Below are positions 33,067 to 45,107 of a stretch of 64,000 nucleotides of DNA, in pieces; positions within the stretch are counted from its first letter, which is position 1, and each line of letters begins with the position of its first letter. Below the pieces are notes generated by a model. It had not been told where the DNA came from and did no database searches. It saw only the letters and a list, made by a program, of their open reading frames with translations. The DNA is from Volutella citrinella. Its lineage: Eukaryota > Ascomycota > Sordariomycetes > Hypocreales > Nectriaceae. The stretch lies in NCBI GenBank assembly GCA_034401135.1, contig JAWZSP010000011.1:372001-436000 (forward strand), read 5' to 3'. A program made the position numbers and the translations under genes.

Positions 33067-33669
33067 TCAACATTTCCCATCGCCTACTACCCAAACCGCC
33101 TCTACTAGCCCCCTATGCAACATTTAGGACGAACATCGGGTTGTTGAGTCACACCTCATACTAGTAATACGTCCTAATTCTTCGGACCATAGCTGACTCG
33201 TTGGCTACGGGACTATTCCAGCTAGGAAATCCATAACGGCCATAAGCAATGGATTAGTACGCGAAAACAACTCTTAGTGGCAGGGACGAATAGCTCCGCA
33301 GAGAATCAAATGGCCACTTCATCATAGCTGTCATCCCGGCGTCATAGTAGAACGCTTTTCCACGAGCTTGAGCAGGGCTAATAACTCTCCATCCGAGAAA
33401 GAGGTCGTGCCCTGGAGAAAATGCCGCGCTCGCTGTATTAGCGCACATGCACCTTCGACAGCGTGGACTCGATTTAGGCTATTGTCGCAGCATCTAAAAC
33501 AGATGCACTCTAATCAGCCGGTCGCTATAAGATGGACCGAGGGGGAAAATGCTTAGCTCAGATATGTTTTACAGCAGAATCGTTTAATTATTTCGGATCG
33601 ATTAATCTCTTCCAGACAAACGACACGACGGTTTCTTCGAAATACAAGTTCTCAACAAAGGGGACCAGC
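33067..33669. other. Intergenic, upstream of GH5
   Basis: No gene seen. Confidence 0.45.
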
Positions 33670-35323
33670 ATGGCAACCGGTATCCTCAAGGTTCGTGGCG
33701 ACGAAATCGTCGACGCCCATGGGGATGGTATCTTGCTCCGAGGTGCTGCATTGGGAGGATGGATGAAGTAAGAGACCCCATGGTGCATGCTTCATCGCTT
33801 ACTAATATATTTCCAAGCATGGAAAACTTCATAACTGGCTATCCAGGACACGAGAGTCAGCATAGACGTTCGATGTTGGATGTCTTGGGCAAGGAGAAAT
33901 ATGACTTCTTCTTTGACAAGTTGCTCGAATACTTCTTCACCGATGCTGACGCCAAGTACTTCGCCAGCTTAGGCTTGAACTGCGTCAGGCTACCTTTCAA
34001 CTACCGACATTTTGAGGATGATATGAATCCTCGGGTGCTGAAGCTTGATGGCTTCAAACACCTTGACCGAGTTGTCCAACTTGTAAGCTGATTTCGCCAG
34101 GCATGCAATCCTCACATTAGGCCTCTTGTCTGACCGGATTTAGTGTGCCAACAATGGACTGTATACCATACTAGATATGCATACTGTTCCCGGCGGCCAA
34201 AACTGTGACTGGCACTCGGACAATGTGTCTAGTCATGCGTCTTTCTGGGACTACAAGGATCACCAAGATCGGACCATATGGTTGTGGGAGCAGATTGCAG
34301 CTCACTACAAGGATAACTCCTGGGTGGCTGGGTACAATCCTCTCAACGAGCCGTGCGATCCAGAACACTACCGCCTACCTGCTTTTTATCAGCGCGTGGC
34401 AGCTGCAATCCGGACTGTTGACCCTCATCATATACTGTTCTTTGATGGAAACACTTTCGCGATGGAGTGGAAGGGTTTTGATACCGTCATACCAAACTCT
34501 GTCTATTCCCTCCATGATTATTCGGTGAGTTTGGCTTCAGAAATGAAGTTATTTTGATATTATATATCGATGACCAGCTCGCTCGGGCGCTGATCACTCT
34601 CAGATGATGGGGTTTCCTAATGGCCCAACTTTTGAAGGACGGCCGGATCAGATCAGGAAGCTAGAAACTCAATTCATCCGCAAGGCTGACTTTATGACCC
34701 GCATGAGAGTCCCAATCTGGAATGGCGAGTTCGGCCCTGTGTATGCGAATGATGGGGCAGCGGACGCCGAAGAAATCAACAATGCGCGATACGGGGTCCT
34801 GGAGCAGCAGCTTGCTCTATACAATCGGTATCAGATCCACTGGAGTCTTTGGCTCTACAAAGACATCGGTGTAATGGGCATGGTCACAACCAAGCAGTCA
34901 AGCAAATGGAATCAGCTGATCGCCCCGTTCCTGGAGAAGAAACAGAAATATCAATTGGACGGATGGGGTCGAGAGCCAACTGAGGAGTCTGATGGGGCCC
35001 TCAAGCCGCTCGTCGAGTGGATTGACAACGTCAGCCCCACGGCGAAACATACCTACCCAACACCTTGGTCAACCGAAACCCACGTTTTGCGCAACATTCA
35101 TCAAACATTCCTGGCAGCTTCTTTCTCAAACGAATTCGCTGGTCTATTCCGAGGCATGGAGAAGCCTGATCTGGATGCCCTAGCTTACTCGTTTTATTTC
35201 GACGAATGTCAGCAGCGCAACCGCCTCAATGAGACCGTCCGTTGTTTCTCTAAGCCGCGAGGGAAGAGACAACAGGTGCCTCTGTATACAAAGAAGCAAG
35301 ATGACCAGCCCATTGGGCTGTGA
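33670..35323 (+). CDS. Glycoside hydrolase family 5, beta-glucanase-like, no signal peptide
   Basis: Four exons: 33670-33767, 33818-34082, 34144-34524, 34604-35323 (introns 50, 61, 79 bp, the first with ACTAAT branch) give 487 residues. The GH5 TIM barrel shows NCVRLPFNYRHF, LDMHTVPGGQN, the acid/base Glu in NPLNEP (codon 34348-34350), HDYS, and the nucleophile Glu in WNGEFGP (codon 34727-34729). Family members hydrolyse beta-linked glucans or glucosides. No N-terminal signal peptide is apparent (MATGILKVRGDEI), so it probably works inside the cell on imported oligoglucosides. That fits the sugar transporter next to it. The exact GH5 subfamily and substrate are not decided here. Confidence 0.87.
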
Positions 35324-36762
35324 AGCTTCCAACAACTAGGCGATCTATTCAGGAATTGAAGCGAACTCAGAGCAGGGAATTACCAAGTTGCTTGGAAGGA
35401 GAGGGATATAAGTTCACATGGCATTGACAAGGATATGCATTTGAAATTCACGGCGGAAAAGTATACAAATATGTTTCCACATTGGCCCCTTTCTTCAAGT
35501 AGAGATCGACAGTTTTGTGTGTACTATCACTGTCACTTGCTCTAAATAACTCACGTTGCACACTGTTTTGTAAAGTAAGGAGTCTCGGCGAGAAACTAAT
35601 TAGCATCCGCACGTCTGATACAGCGGTAATTCCGGCACAAAAGGTGGAGGACCTCCCAGTATGTGGGTGAATAAGAACTCTGGAAGGAAGTTTCGGGCTT
35701 ATACTAGGAAAAGGTGCGAGCCTCACGCGGCTAAACCAGACCGCTCTCTGGCCTATAAAATCGGCAGATCAGTGAATGATTCGTTGCTTCTGTCTCGTAT
35801 GTTCCCGATGCTCTCGGACATGACTCGTTTTTATGTTGGCCGTCCTGCCAATAATCACCAAGGTGTGGGCAGACTGGAGAAGAAAGAACAGCCGGAAATA
35901 AGGAGGATCTCCTCACTTCGCTTACTAGAGACGTGTCAGCTGACCGTGACGTTCCGGGATTCCAACCCCTGGTGTAACAAGCCCTGTAAGGGACTAATTT
36001 GTGCACTCAAAAGGAGAACTTACTGATCGGTGCCTATTCACCCGTCGGCCGAAGAAGCGAGCGAAGGGTTCCATGGCCTCGAGGCTGCCTCTTCCAGTGT
36101 ACATCCTTCCCTTCTGTACCACACACCAGTAAAGTTGGGCTAAGCTTTCTCGAAGCGAAGTGGTTTGGTCGTGTCCAAGGTGTGGAGGAGTATCGCCACC
36201 CTGCATTATGTGCATGTTTTCATGCCGGGGATCATGTGGAATTGAATACGACCTTTCCGATTTAGTCAAGGATTCGTCCCGGCTAGCTATGGCTAGTCGC
36301 CACTTAGTGCCAATATTTACCCCAGTGGCTATTCAGGCTGGCTCCGCTGAATCGTATGGCGTGATGAGATGATTTCTACCCATTTGACAATATTGCCTTT
36401 GCCCGGATTATCCGGCAAAAAGCAGCTTGTACAACAAGTGGACTAGTTGAATGCGTCGGCGAAATCTCTACCGACGGAGGTGTCGTGGTTCTCCTCGGCC
36501 AAGTCACATCGGCGAAATGAAAGCCGAGAAGGTGTTGGGGTCCCCGTGTCCCTCCCCATGGGCACCTCGTGCGCCCCGTAGTCGTCTCTTCAGTGTTTAA
36601 TAAGCCCAGATGTCCCCCGCAAAAGTAATGTGACACTCCATCACAGGTTGCAGGCTTCCATCCGTCTCCCAATCCTACGTTTCCGCTTGTCACTACCACC
36701 CCCAAACCAGTACCAATCTGAGCACATCTTCCCTTTCACCACAATTCTCTAATTCAATAAGC
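35324..36762. other. 1.4-kb promoter region of the sugar transporter
   Basis: No gene seen. It contains a CGG-N5-CCG palindrome at 36404-36414 and several CGGCGAAA/CCGACGGAGG-like stretches. Confidence 0.4.
36404..36414. promoter_or_regulatory. CGG-N5-CCG palindrome, possible Zn2Cys6 binding site
   Basis: CGGATTATCCG, an inverted CGG pair with 5-bp spacing, about 350 bp upstream of the sugar transporter ATG. Zn2Cys6 factors such as the one encoded at 45108 commonly bind CGG pairs. The link is inference. Confidence 0.3.
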
Positions 36763-38382
36763 ATGGCCAAGATTGACCCGGATACCCATATCGAGCAGTC
36801 AGTCGAACACGAAGTTCCTGATGCCTCGGCCGGCGAGATCCGGGGACGAGCGATCCAGCAGCAGGAACATAATCGCTCCTACTTGGAAACACTTCGCAAG
36901 GATCCTCGACTTCTATTCTGGATTTTTGTCATGCTTTGGACCCTCATTGTGCGTGGGTTCGAGAATGGCGCGTCCGGCACTGTCCTCAGCATTCCTGTTT
37001 TCCAACGAGAATTTGGCAGCTCTCAGGACGGTCGGTACTTCATTGAAACAAAGTGGCAATCCGCATTGAGTGGCGGCTCAAACGCCTTCGCGATCCTGGG
37101 CGCTGTTGCAGCGTCTTATTTTGCCGATATGATTGGAACCAAGCCAGTTATGCTGGCTGCAGCAGTTATCAACATCTCTTCAATCGCGATCGAGTTTACG
37201 GCTACCTCTATCGCCATATTCTTTGGCGGGAAAATGCTTAACTTTGTTGCGATTGGAGCGTTCCTCAATCTCTGCACCTCTTACGTCGCCGAAATCTCGC
37301 CACTTGCGATTCGAGCCTCTGTCATTGGATTCTGCAATCTATCCCAATGTATCGGCCCCTTTATTGTGTCAATTATGGCATATTTCACTCAGGACTGGAA
37401 GACTTCTTGGTCTTGGAAGTCTGTCATCTGCGCTCAATGGGGATTCGCCGTGGTAGCATTCGCGGGGCATATCTTCATGCCCGAGTCTCCGGTCTATTTC
37501 GTCCGGAAGGGCAGAATGGAAGATGCTCGAAAAGTGCTTGCACGGCTATATTCAGACCCCCAAGATGCCGAGGGGCATCTTGAACGCATCAAGTTGACTT
37601 TGGAAGAAGCGGAGACCCAGAAGTCGGGGTCCTATATCGATTGCTTCCGAGGTTCTAATCGACGCCGAACCCTGATCGCCATCTTCGCCTTCCTCTCCGA
37701 ACCTATGTCCGGGCTTGGATTTGTCTCTAACTACGGTACTCTTATGTATCAGTACCTAGGCATATCTGATCAGAAGTCATTCGCAATCGGAATCGGCGCA
37801 CAAATCCTGTCGATGTCTGGCGCAACCCTTGCCTTTCTTCTCTCCGACTTCTGGGGGCGACGGCCCATGTTCATTAGCGGTTGTATCGGCCTGTGTGCCC
37901 TGCTCTTATGCATGGGAATCGCAGGTTCGATTGACACGAATTCCGCAACCACTGCCGCTGTGGGTTTCTATACCATGTACAACTTCTTTTACAATATTGG
38001 TGTGGGCTCCACGGTCTACACAATCGCTGGAGAAATCCCGACCTCGGTCCTCCGAGCGAAAACCCTGGCGATCGCGCTCTCTGTCTCCGCTGCGGTTAAC
38101 ACTATGTGGTCCTTCGTGGCTCCATATATGTTTAACCCTGGATATAGCAATCTCAAAGCCAAGATTGGTTTTGTTTTCGGGGCCTTTATGCTTATTTTTG
38201 CTGTTATGGCCTACTTTTATGTGCCCGAGTCCCGGATGCGGACGTATGAGGAGCTTGACGAGTTGTTTATCAACCGCGTTCCGACTCGTCGGTTCCGCAA
38301 CTATGTAACAGTTGCTGAACGACGTGCAGCTGAGGCGTATAGCATCAATCAAAAGAATAGCTCAGGAGGCGGGCAGGTCTGA
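36763..38382 (+). CDS. MFS sugar transporter (maltose/alpha-glucoside permease-like)
   Basis: Single exon of 539 residues with about 12 hydrophobic segments and a cytosolic N-terminal tail. Sugar-porter signatures are visible: GRR in SDFWGRRPMF after TM8, PESPVYFVRKGR at the end of TM6, YTIAGEIPTSVLRAKTLA (a PETKG-equivalent zone precedes), and VPESRMRTYEELDELF at the C terminus. The family couples sugar uptake to protons at the plasma membrane. Relatives carry maltose, sucrose or other di- and oligosaccharides; the true substrate is not readable. Its position between two GH5 genes and near a GH3 beta-glucosidase suggests uptake of beta-glucan breakdown products. Confidence 0.9.
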   Translation: MAKIDPDTHIEQSVEHEVPDASAGEIRGRAIQQQEHNRSYLETLRKDPRLLFWIFVMLWTLIVRGFENGASGTVLSIPVFQREFGSSQDGRYFIETKWQSALSGGSNAFAILGAVAASYFADMIGTKPVMLAAAVINISSIAIEFTATSIAIFFGGKMLNFVAIGAFLNLCTSYVAEISPLAIRASVIGFCNLSQCIGPFIVSIMAYFTQDWKTSWSWKSVICAQWGFAVVAFAGHIFMPESPVYFVRKGRMEDARKVLARLYSDPQDAEGHLERIKLTLEEAETQKSGSYIDCFRGSNRRRTLIAIFAFLSEPMSGLGFVSNYGTLMYQYLGISDQKSFAIGIGAQILSMSGATLAFLLSDFWGRRPMFISGCIGLCALLLCMGIAGSIDTNSATTAAVGFYTMYNFFYNIGVGSTVYTIAGEIPTSVLRAKTLAIALSVSAAVNTMWSFVAPYMFNPGYSNLKAKIGFVFGAFMLIFAVMAYFYVPESRMRTYEELDELFINRVPTRRFRNYVTVAERRAAEAYSINQKNSSGGGQV

Positions 38383-38613
38383 GAGTAGGCAGAGAATGAC
38401 GCGGAGACAAAGCGGGGTCGCAAGTGGTCATCGGGGCGGGCATTACGTAATGAAAGCGTCGGCACGTCCCACAGGACAACTTGTATCGTGATATCTGGTG
38501 AGCTGGAAAAAGATGCTATCAGGGTGGTTTTGATGCCAGGGGTCGCCGTTGAATCGAAGTACTGCGCCAAAAATAAGGTGTGCAGGACGATTTGATCCTC
38601 TTCAATCGAATAG

Positions 38614-40016
38614 TCAGTCTAACCCTTCAACGAGAACTGAAGAGCCATCGGATATAGATTGGATGTCGTTCTGGTTGAAGTTGAACTACAAATAGATGTC
38701 TTCGATTCTCTCTCCTGCTTTGTGGAATGCAAACGCCGAACCGAACTGTTTGGTGGCCGATGGGTCTAGGGTCGACGCAGGCAAGCTGTTGAGTTTCCCG
38801 GCCAAGGGCGTTGAAATGCAGTGAGATGCCAGTGCTACCACGCCAGGTATGGGAGACGCGGTCAAGAAGATCGTTGCCTGAATCCAAGATGATCGGGGCG
38901 AAGTCGTACTTGCGGCACATCCGTGTAAGAAAGTCGTAGTATCTCCATCGGGCTGCCGGCTCGGATTGCACCGGGCTTACCAGCCACTCGCTGATAACAA
39001 TGGGGATGCCGGTGAAGTTGCCCCTTAGCTGACTGAAATCGCTTTCAAGCTCGGCAAGATTCTCTTCATTGCCCCAGATTGTTCGGCCCCAGACTGCAGA
39101 GGTGAAGGCATCTGTGGGCGTCATGTTGTCAGCGACGTTTGGTTCGCCTAAATTAGATGTCTGTTCAAGAACTCACATGGTCCATAGTATTGCACTTGAA
39201 TTGCATATGGGTTCGGAAAACCCGGGTCGGGCTTCTCGAACCAAAGGCCCGTTCGGACGATGTCTTGGCCCGGCCCGCTCAGAGGCACGACACGTTGAGG
39301 ATTAAACCCACCAGCATCATTAATAGCGCGGAGGAAGATGTTGTTAAGCTTGGTCTGCTGGGCTACGATTTCAGCTGTATCACCGGGCGCCTCATTGATG
39401 GGCTCGAATGCCAGCATTGACGAGGCGCAAGCGAGCTTGGCGCCAATCTGATACCACAACCGGTAGAACTTCTCCTCGATCATTGTGTAGTTGGCGTCGG
39501 AGACTGTTAAGTCAGCCCAGAAGTGTGAGTCATGATGAACATTGAGGATAGCATAGAGCCCCCGGGAGGTCAACATGCTGACGACATCAGTCACTCGTTA
39601 AAGCCATTAAGGGCTGACTGTCCATTCAGGTGAATCCCCTTGATCTGAGCTCTCTGTGAAGTGGTGTACCCAAGTGACTGTACGTTTTATTCAACAATGA
39701 GCCATCCAGGCGATTCTTAATGAAAAATCTGGCTGGAATCAGGTTGCAGGGTTTCCTCACTTGGGATGCGGACGCTTTTGAACCCAGCATTCTTGACATC
39801 GTCAAACGTCTGCTCAAGCACAGCAGGATTGTTCCAGCTGTCTTCATCAGGAATCGCGTCCAAGGTATTGCCCAGATTCCACCCCGGACTATGCCTACCA
39901 ACGAATTCAGAAGCCGAAATAGCTTCAAAATCACCTGAACAGGCGACTTGGCAGCGGCATAGAACGGACTGAGCAATGCATATTATGCAAACCAGAAGTC
40001 TGACGGTGATGTTCAT
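38614..40016 (-). pseudogene. Secreted GH5 endoglucanase-like gene, broken by three stops and a frameshift
   Basis: Exons 39761-40016, 39177-39677 and 38614-39111 (introns 83 and 65 bp) rebuild a secreted GH5. It has a signal peptide (MNITVRLLVCIICIAQSVLC), then SPGWNLGNTLDAIP, FKSVRIP, AILNVHHDSHFW, the acid/base Glu in FEPINEAPG, and SAVWGRTIWG with PIVISEW carrying the nucleophile. Two TAA codons (39607-39609 and 39598-39600) sit where relatives have Gln in a DPAWLQR-like block, and a TAG (38686-38688) replaces Gln near the C terminus. A one-base shift near 38815 separates the last ~65 codons. Exon frames otherwise hold. Loss looks recent and C-to-T driven. It should not yield full-length enzyme. 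Confidence 0.8.
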
Positions 40017-41335
40017 TGTGGTTCAAAGTGAGAGGAAGAACAAGAGATGCCAGGCCACAGCCCTTTTTCATTTACCTCCGGGTGGAATTTCCGGTCAATT
40101 TATCTGCGAGGAAAAATCTAGAGGATGGGGGGTGCGGGTGCGGCCTCTGCAATGCATTTTCATGATGTACATTAAAGAAGCCTTGCGTCACTCGGCTGGC
40201 GAATGCTAGCTGGGTGCCACCCTCGCATTCCTGCTGAACGGTCACCTGCTTGACGCAGATCTTTTGCCCCTCAAGTTGCGGATCAACAGCTCCGATGTAT
40301 TGTTAAGGAACGGAGTCTCGCAGCATTGGGGTAAAATGGATGAACTGGCATCGCCCAATGTCATGGATCCGGGCTCAGAGCTCCAGGGTTTGAAAGCTGA
40401 CCGATTCGGGCAGATGTGAAAGGCAGGGATAGATACGCTAGCCTTTGGGGCTCGGGATATCGTATTCCGACTGCAGTGAATGATCTTCATGATTCAATTG
40501 TGTGGCAGCACCTGGGTGCACAGCAGCTCGTCTGAGGTTCTATCGTGTACAGGTCAACAAACTGGAACCTTTCTTACCGTTGGCGAGGGGCCAGTATGAC
40601 AGTCATACATTCAACCAACTTTGAATCAATGCTCAACGTCCCAACGTTCAGTAGTTATGCCCTGAATCGGCATTGCAGCTGATCCAAATTCTTGTCCGAT
40701 TTAGAGAGATGCACCTCCATTCATGCTGTTAATGTTTCCATCTGCCAGGCCGGAACCAGATTCGCCGGCTTCTTCCTTGTTTTCGGTCTCTCGCTGTTCT
40801 TATCGGCCGAGATTGACCCAGGAAATTACATCCCCGCTGGGCCGGATCTCTGCATAGAGATGATGAGAATCTCGGTCAATTTCGGGAGACTTGACAACGA
40901 AAGAGCAGCTTAACCGAGGCCCGCGTGACGTGTACTCTTGGTGACCAGTGCGGCTCTATATCCCTTTTCAGAGAAGATGCATCTTGCCATATGATATTGT
41001 GTAGTCCCATGCCGTCGTTGCCGTTTTCTGATGTGGTTCGGCTACTTCCTACCCTGGATAGCTCCTGAGGGCTCCTTGCATCTTGGCACTTAAGCGAATA
41101 CGCCTATACGGTACCCCTGTCGACCCCAGAGAATCCCATGCCCGGCATAGCAACATGCGGGATGCGGGGATTGCGGGGTTAGATAATGACATCGTCAACC
41201 TGGATGAGAGGTGGCGGCGATGGATGATCGCTCTATGCGAATGCCATCGGTCAAATGCGGCGCGAGATTTCACATGTGAGAATGGATGCCGAGGGTGATC
41301 GGTCGAGCTTGATGCGAGATTCTCTCCGTGGATGA
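40017..41335. other. Intergenic, upstream of GH3 and of the broken GH5
   Basis: No gene seen in 1.3 kb; it should hold both promoters. A first exon of the GH3 gene could be hidden here. Confidence 0.4.
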
Positions 41336-43841
41336 GCCGAAATTTTGGAGAAAAGAACCCTTCCAACCAGCGAGCCATCCGTGGATGTACTTAAGGTTTA
41401 CACCAAGCTTGTATCCCAACCAAATATAGGGCTTTCTGTGGCTCTGTACCCTCCTCCTGAAACTACTCAGCTTAACCCCTTCTTCACAGCCTTGCGCTTC
41501 TTTGGAACGACAATCAGTCCTCTGTCGTGGCTGCCAGGGGCTTTGTGGAGCTCCGGCGCCTTCGGTAAACCGTACAATGGGACGAAACACACGGCGGCAG
41601 ACATTCCTCGAAGAGTTGAGGCGCTCCTCTCCAAAATGACGTTTCTGGAGAAGTTGGCACAGATGAGGAACTATGACGGAGTTCTCCGAGACGACTTGTC
41701 CTATGACGCGGCTCACATTGAGAATTTTTTCAATGGGAACGGCGCTGGGTCGATCTGTAAGTGCAATCATCTCGAGATTATGCATCTGTAGCTTTGTCGT
41801 GCTGACATTAGCAGCGTTTGGTGCTCGAGGAAACCTGGCGTATGCCGCGACTGTCATCCTGAGTGGAATCATTCAGAACATCACTGACGAACATCGCTTG
41901 GGGATCCCGCCGATCAACGTTGCCGACTCGGTCAATGGCATTACCGTCGCCAACGGAACTCTCTTCCCTGCCTCCATTAGCATGGGCCAGTCTTGGAATA
42001 TCGACCTGTTTTCCGAGGTCGTAGACGTTATGTCTAAGGAGAACCGTGCCATTGGAATCCAGTGGGTGTTGAGCCCCGAGCTCGACCTCGCGCGGGAGCC
42101 GAGATATGGCCGCGTTGGAGAGATGTACGGAGAAGACGGGTACCACGTTTCTCAGTACGGCATTGCGTACGTGGACGGCATGCAGGCTGTGGATTCCAAA
42201 GGCTTCATTCGCTGCGCGACGACTCTCAAGCACTGGGTCTATGGCAGCGGTCTCTCCGGCATCAACGAAGCCCCTATCGTTGGCGGGTTGAACGACTTAT
42301 GGAACATCCACATCGGTCCATATGCTGAAGTCTTCAAAAAAACCAAGCCGCAGGCCATCATGCCATCATATTCTTCCTACGACCAGGTTCCGATGCATTC
42401 CAACATGGAGCTGACTCGAGATATCATCCGAGATGATCTCGGGTTCGACGGTGTTATGATCTCCGACTGGGCTGGCATCACCCAGCTGCATACTTACCAG
42501 TTCACGGCCCGGGACATCCAAGATGGCGGACTTCAGGCTCTCAGGATCACAATTGATCACGAGCTCGGGCCTTGGGACAAGTCTGGGTTCGAGGCTCTAT
42601 CTGGCATGGAAAACGATCCCGAAATTTCCAAATTGGTTAATGAAGCGGCTCGTCGCATGCTCTACCTCAAGTTCATCACCAGGACGTTCGAGGAGCCCGT
42701 GCCAGACTTGACCAAGATCAACTCTACCCTCCGATCGGAGAAGCACATGGAGGTCAACTACAAGATGACCAGGGAATCCATAGTCCTGCTCAAGAACGAC
42801 GGCATCCTACCCTTGTCCGGATCGCTGCTGGACAAGGTTGCCGTCATCGGGCCGTTGGCAGACGTGATCAATCCTGGTCACTACGCCGGTAGCGACTACA
42901 AGACAGGCTCTACCATTCTGGATGGCATTCGACAAATCTCCAACGACGTCACCTATTCGATGGGTTGCTTCAGAAACAACTTCACCAACTTCGACGAGAT
43001 GAAGGCCGAAGCCGTTGCCGCCACTAAAAATGCCAATGTGGCCATTGTAGTGCTTGGATCGGCTTCTGTTCATCTGGAGCCCAGCAACCCGCGCGACCGA
43101 ACAGACGGCGAAGGATACGATCATGCCAGCCTTGAGTTCCCCGGCCCACAACCAGACCTCCTTCAGGCCATTGTTGAGACCGGGACGCCTGTTATTCTGG
43201 TTGCTAATGGAGGTCAGGTGTTTACTATGGAGTACGCTGTGGAAAACGTCCACGGAATCATTCACACCTTCCTTCAAGGGGAGCTTGGTGGGGAGGTTCT
43301 CGGAGAGATTCTCGCTGGCAAGACCAACCCAAGTGGGAAACTCAGCGTGTCTATCCCCAAGACCTCTTTCGCGCTGCCCGTGTATTACAACCACCTGCCC
43401 ATGGAGCGCAAGGCCCCCGCCCAAACCGACTCGGACTGGCAGTTCCCCCAGATGAACCGCACAGCCCGCTACCTGTTCGGATATGGCCTGAGCTACACCA
43501 AGTTCTCCATCACGGACGTCAAGGCATCAACCCTCGACGGAGAGGTAACTATCACCGCCAAGGTCACTAACGCGGGTGACAAGGCAGGCAAGGAAGTGGT
43601 GCAGGTTTACTTCCGCCAGCAATACCCCGCGATTGAGAGGCCGCTCAAGAACCTAGTCCGCTTCGAAAAGGTCAGCCTGACAAGCGGGGAATCCAAGGAC
43701 GTCTCCTTTAAGATTCCCGCATCAGATCTGGGATACTGGGTCAACAGCCAGAGACGTGTCGACCCTGACACCTACACGTTCTTCGTTGGATCGAGCTCTG
43801 ATGATGTTGATCTTACTCGGTTGGAGGTGACGCTCAGCTGA
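41336..43841 (+). CDS. Glycoside hydrolase family 3 beta-glucosidase, start codon unresolved
   Basis: Exons 41336-41756 (5' limit uncertain) and 41812-43841 with a 55-bp intron (GTAAGT...TTAG). The GH3 barrel shows DLAREPRYGRVGEMYGEDGY, the nucleophile Asp in VMISDWAG (codon 42465-42467), SIVLLKNDGILPL opening the second domain, and a C-terminal fibronectin-III-like domain (VVQVYF, LVRFEKVSLTSGES). It should release glucose from beta-glucosides. The frame opens after a TGA at 41333 but contains no ATG until 41636 (MTFLEKLAQM), inside the conserved N terminus. The segment before reads like a mature GH3 start (TKHTAADIPRRVEALLSKM), so an upstream first exon with signal peptide is missing or its ATG is lost. 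Confidence 0.82.
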
Positions 43842-45107
43842 TTCTTCGAAAAGTCATCTGTGTATAGAATAGGTTGATATAACTGTGGATCTCGACGCGT
43901 TCACGAATCAGGATCTTTCCTGCAACTAGAGGGTATGTCAGTGCTCGGCGCATTAAAGTCGACTTAATACTGAGGCATACGCCATATGTCTTCCGGACAT
44001 GGTTGTCTGGGCCTGTCAGACAGTACGGGTATTCGGCCCATTAGTGTCAGATCTGTTCATTCTCCGTTCTGTTGTTATATCTCTGCCCCTGAGATAGCTC
44101 ACCACATTCAATCTCAGGACCCATGCTCTGCACATGATCAGCCTTTTGTTCAACAGCCTCCTTCTGATTGAGGGCTATCGATTGATATATATCTGATATA
44201 TATGTCTATAGTAGAGCGAGTAGGAGGTAGGTTTTAGTATAAAAGATCCTTGATAAATATAGGAAAATGGGGTGCAACCAGTTTTGTGGATGAACACCAG
44301 CTTAGTGACCAATTACGAGGCACAAGTAGTTGGCTGCGCTCCGCCTTTTGCTAATAGGTATTGTTTTACGGACCAAGCTGTTGTATCTAGACATGCAAAG
44401 CCACTGGTCTGGGGGCTCGACCTTGTATTCACGATCAATGGTCACGCTTTCGGGCTTAAACTTACCGGAGGGTGTAGAGGTGTAATGCCCAGCCTGGCTG
44501 AGGACCTCGACGGGCGCAGCCACAGGAACACGTGACACCGGAAAGACGATGTAAGACGCATGGTCCACGACACAACAAAAGAACGCTGCTCTCAGATTCC
44601 CTGTGTGCGGGATAGGGAGAATATTTATTCCGGACAAGCCTTACTTCCTTAGTACCTCCGATTATATCATATATACTAGCTTTTGCACACATTTTAAGCT
44701 CATTATATCGCCAGTATGTACTTAGAACTCTGTTAAATATATAATAAATCGAACATAGTATAGCTGATCCGTGGTCTGATAGAAATACATAGTTATAAAA
44801 GTAACGAGATGGAACATGCCGGAAACTTATCAGGTGTCGTCTAAATTGCAACCTTTGAAGTCGTAAGACTATGGATCAGCTACATCGTGTTCGATTGATA
44901 TTATATCTAAGAGAACTCTAGTCACATACTGGCGATATGGCGAGACTAAAATATAAAGTAAAACCAGTATATGTGATATAGATGGGAGTACTAAGGGAGC
45001 TAGGCAAATCCGGAATAAGTATTCCCCCGATCTCCGCACATTGGGGATATGACAGGAATCCAGCCCAAGCATGACGAACATCCAAGACCTTCGAGACACA
45101 ACAGGTC
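43842..45107. other. AT-rich intergenic
   Basis: Low-complexity AT-rich DNA around 44160-45060 (ATATAT runs), possibly old mutated repeat. No gene. Confidence 0.45.

Noticed and set aside
39148..39176. 29-bp intron in the broken GH5 (first AG after the donor)
   Set aside because: Too short to splice; the next AG at 39112 gives a 65-bp intron and restores the expected family sequence.
42807..43424. Minus-strand open frame of 205 codons inside the GH3 gene
   Set aside because: Antisense to conserved GH3 sequence, with no domain of its own.
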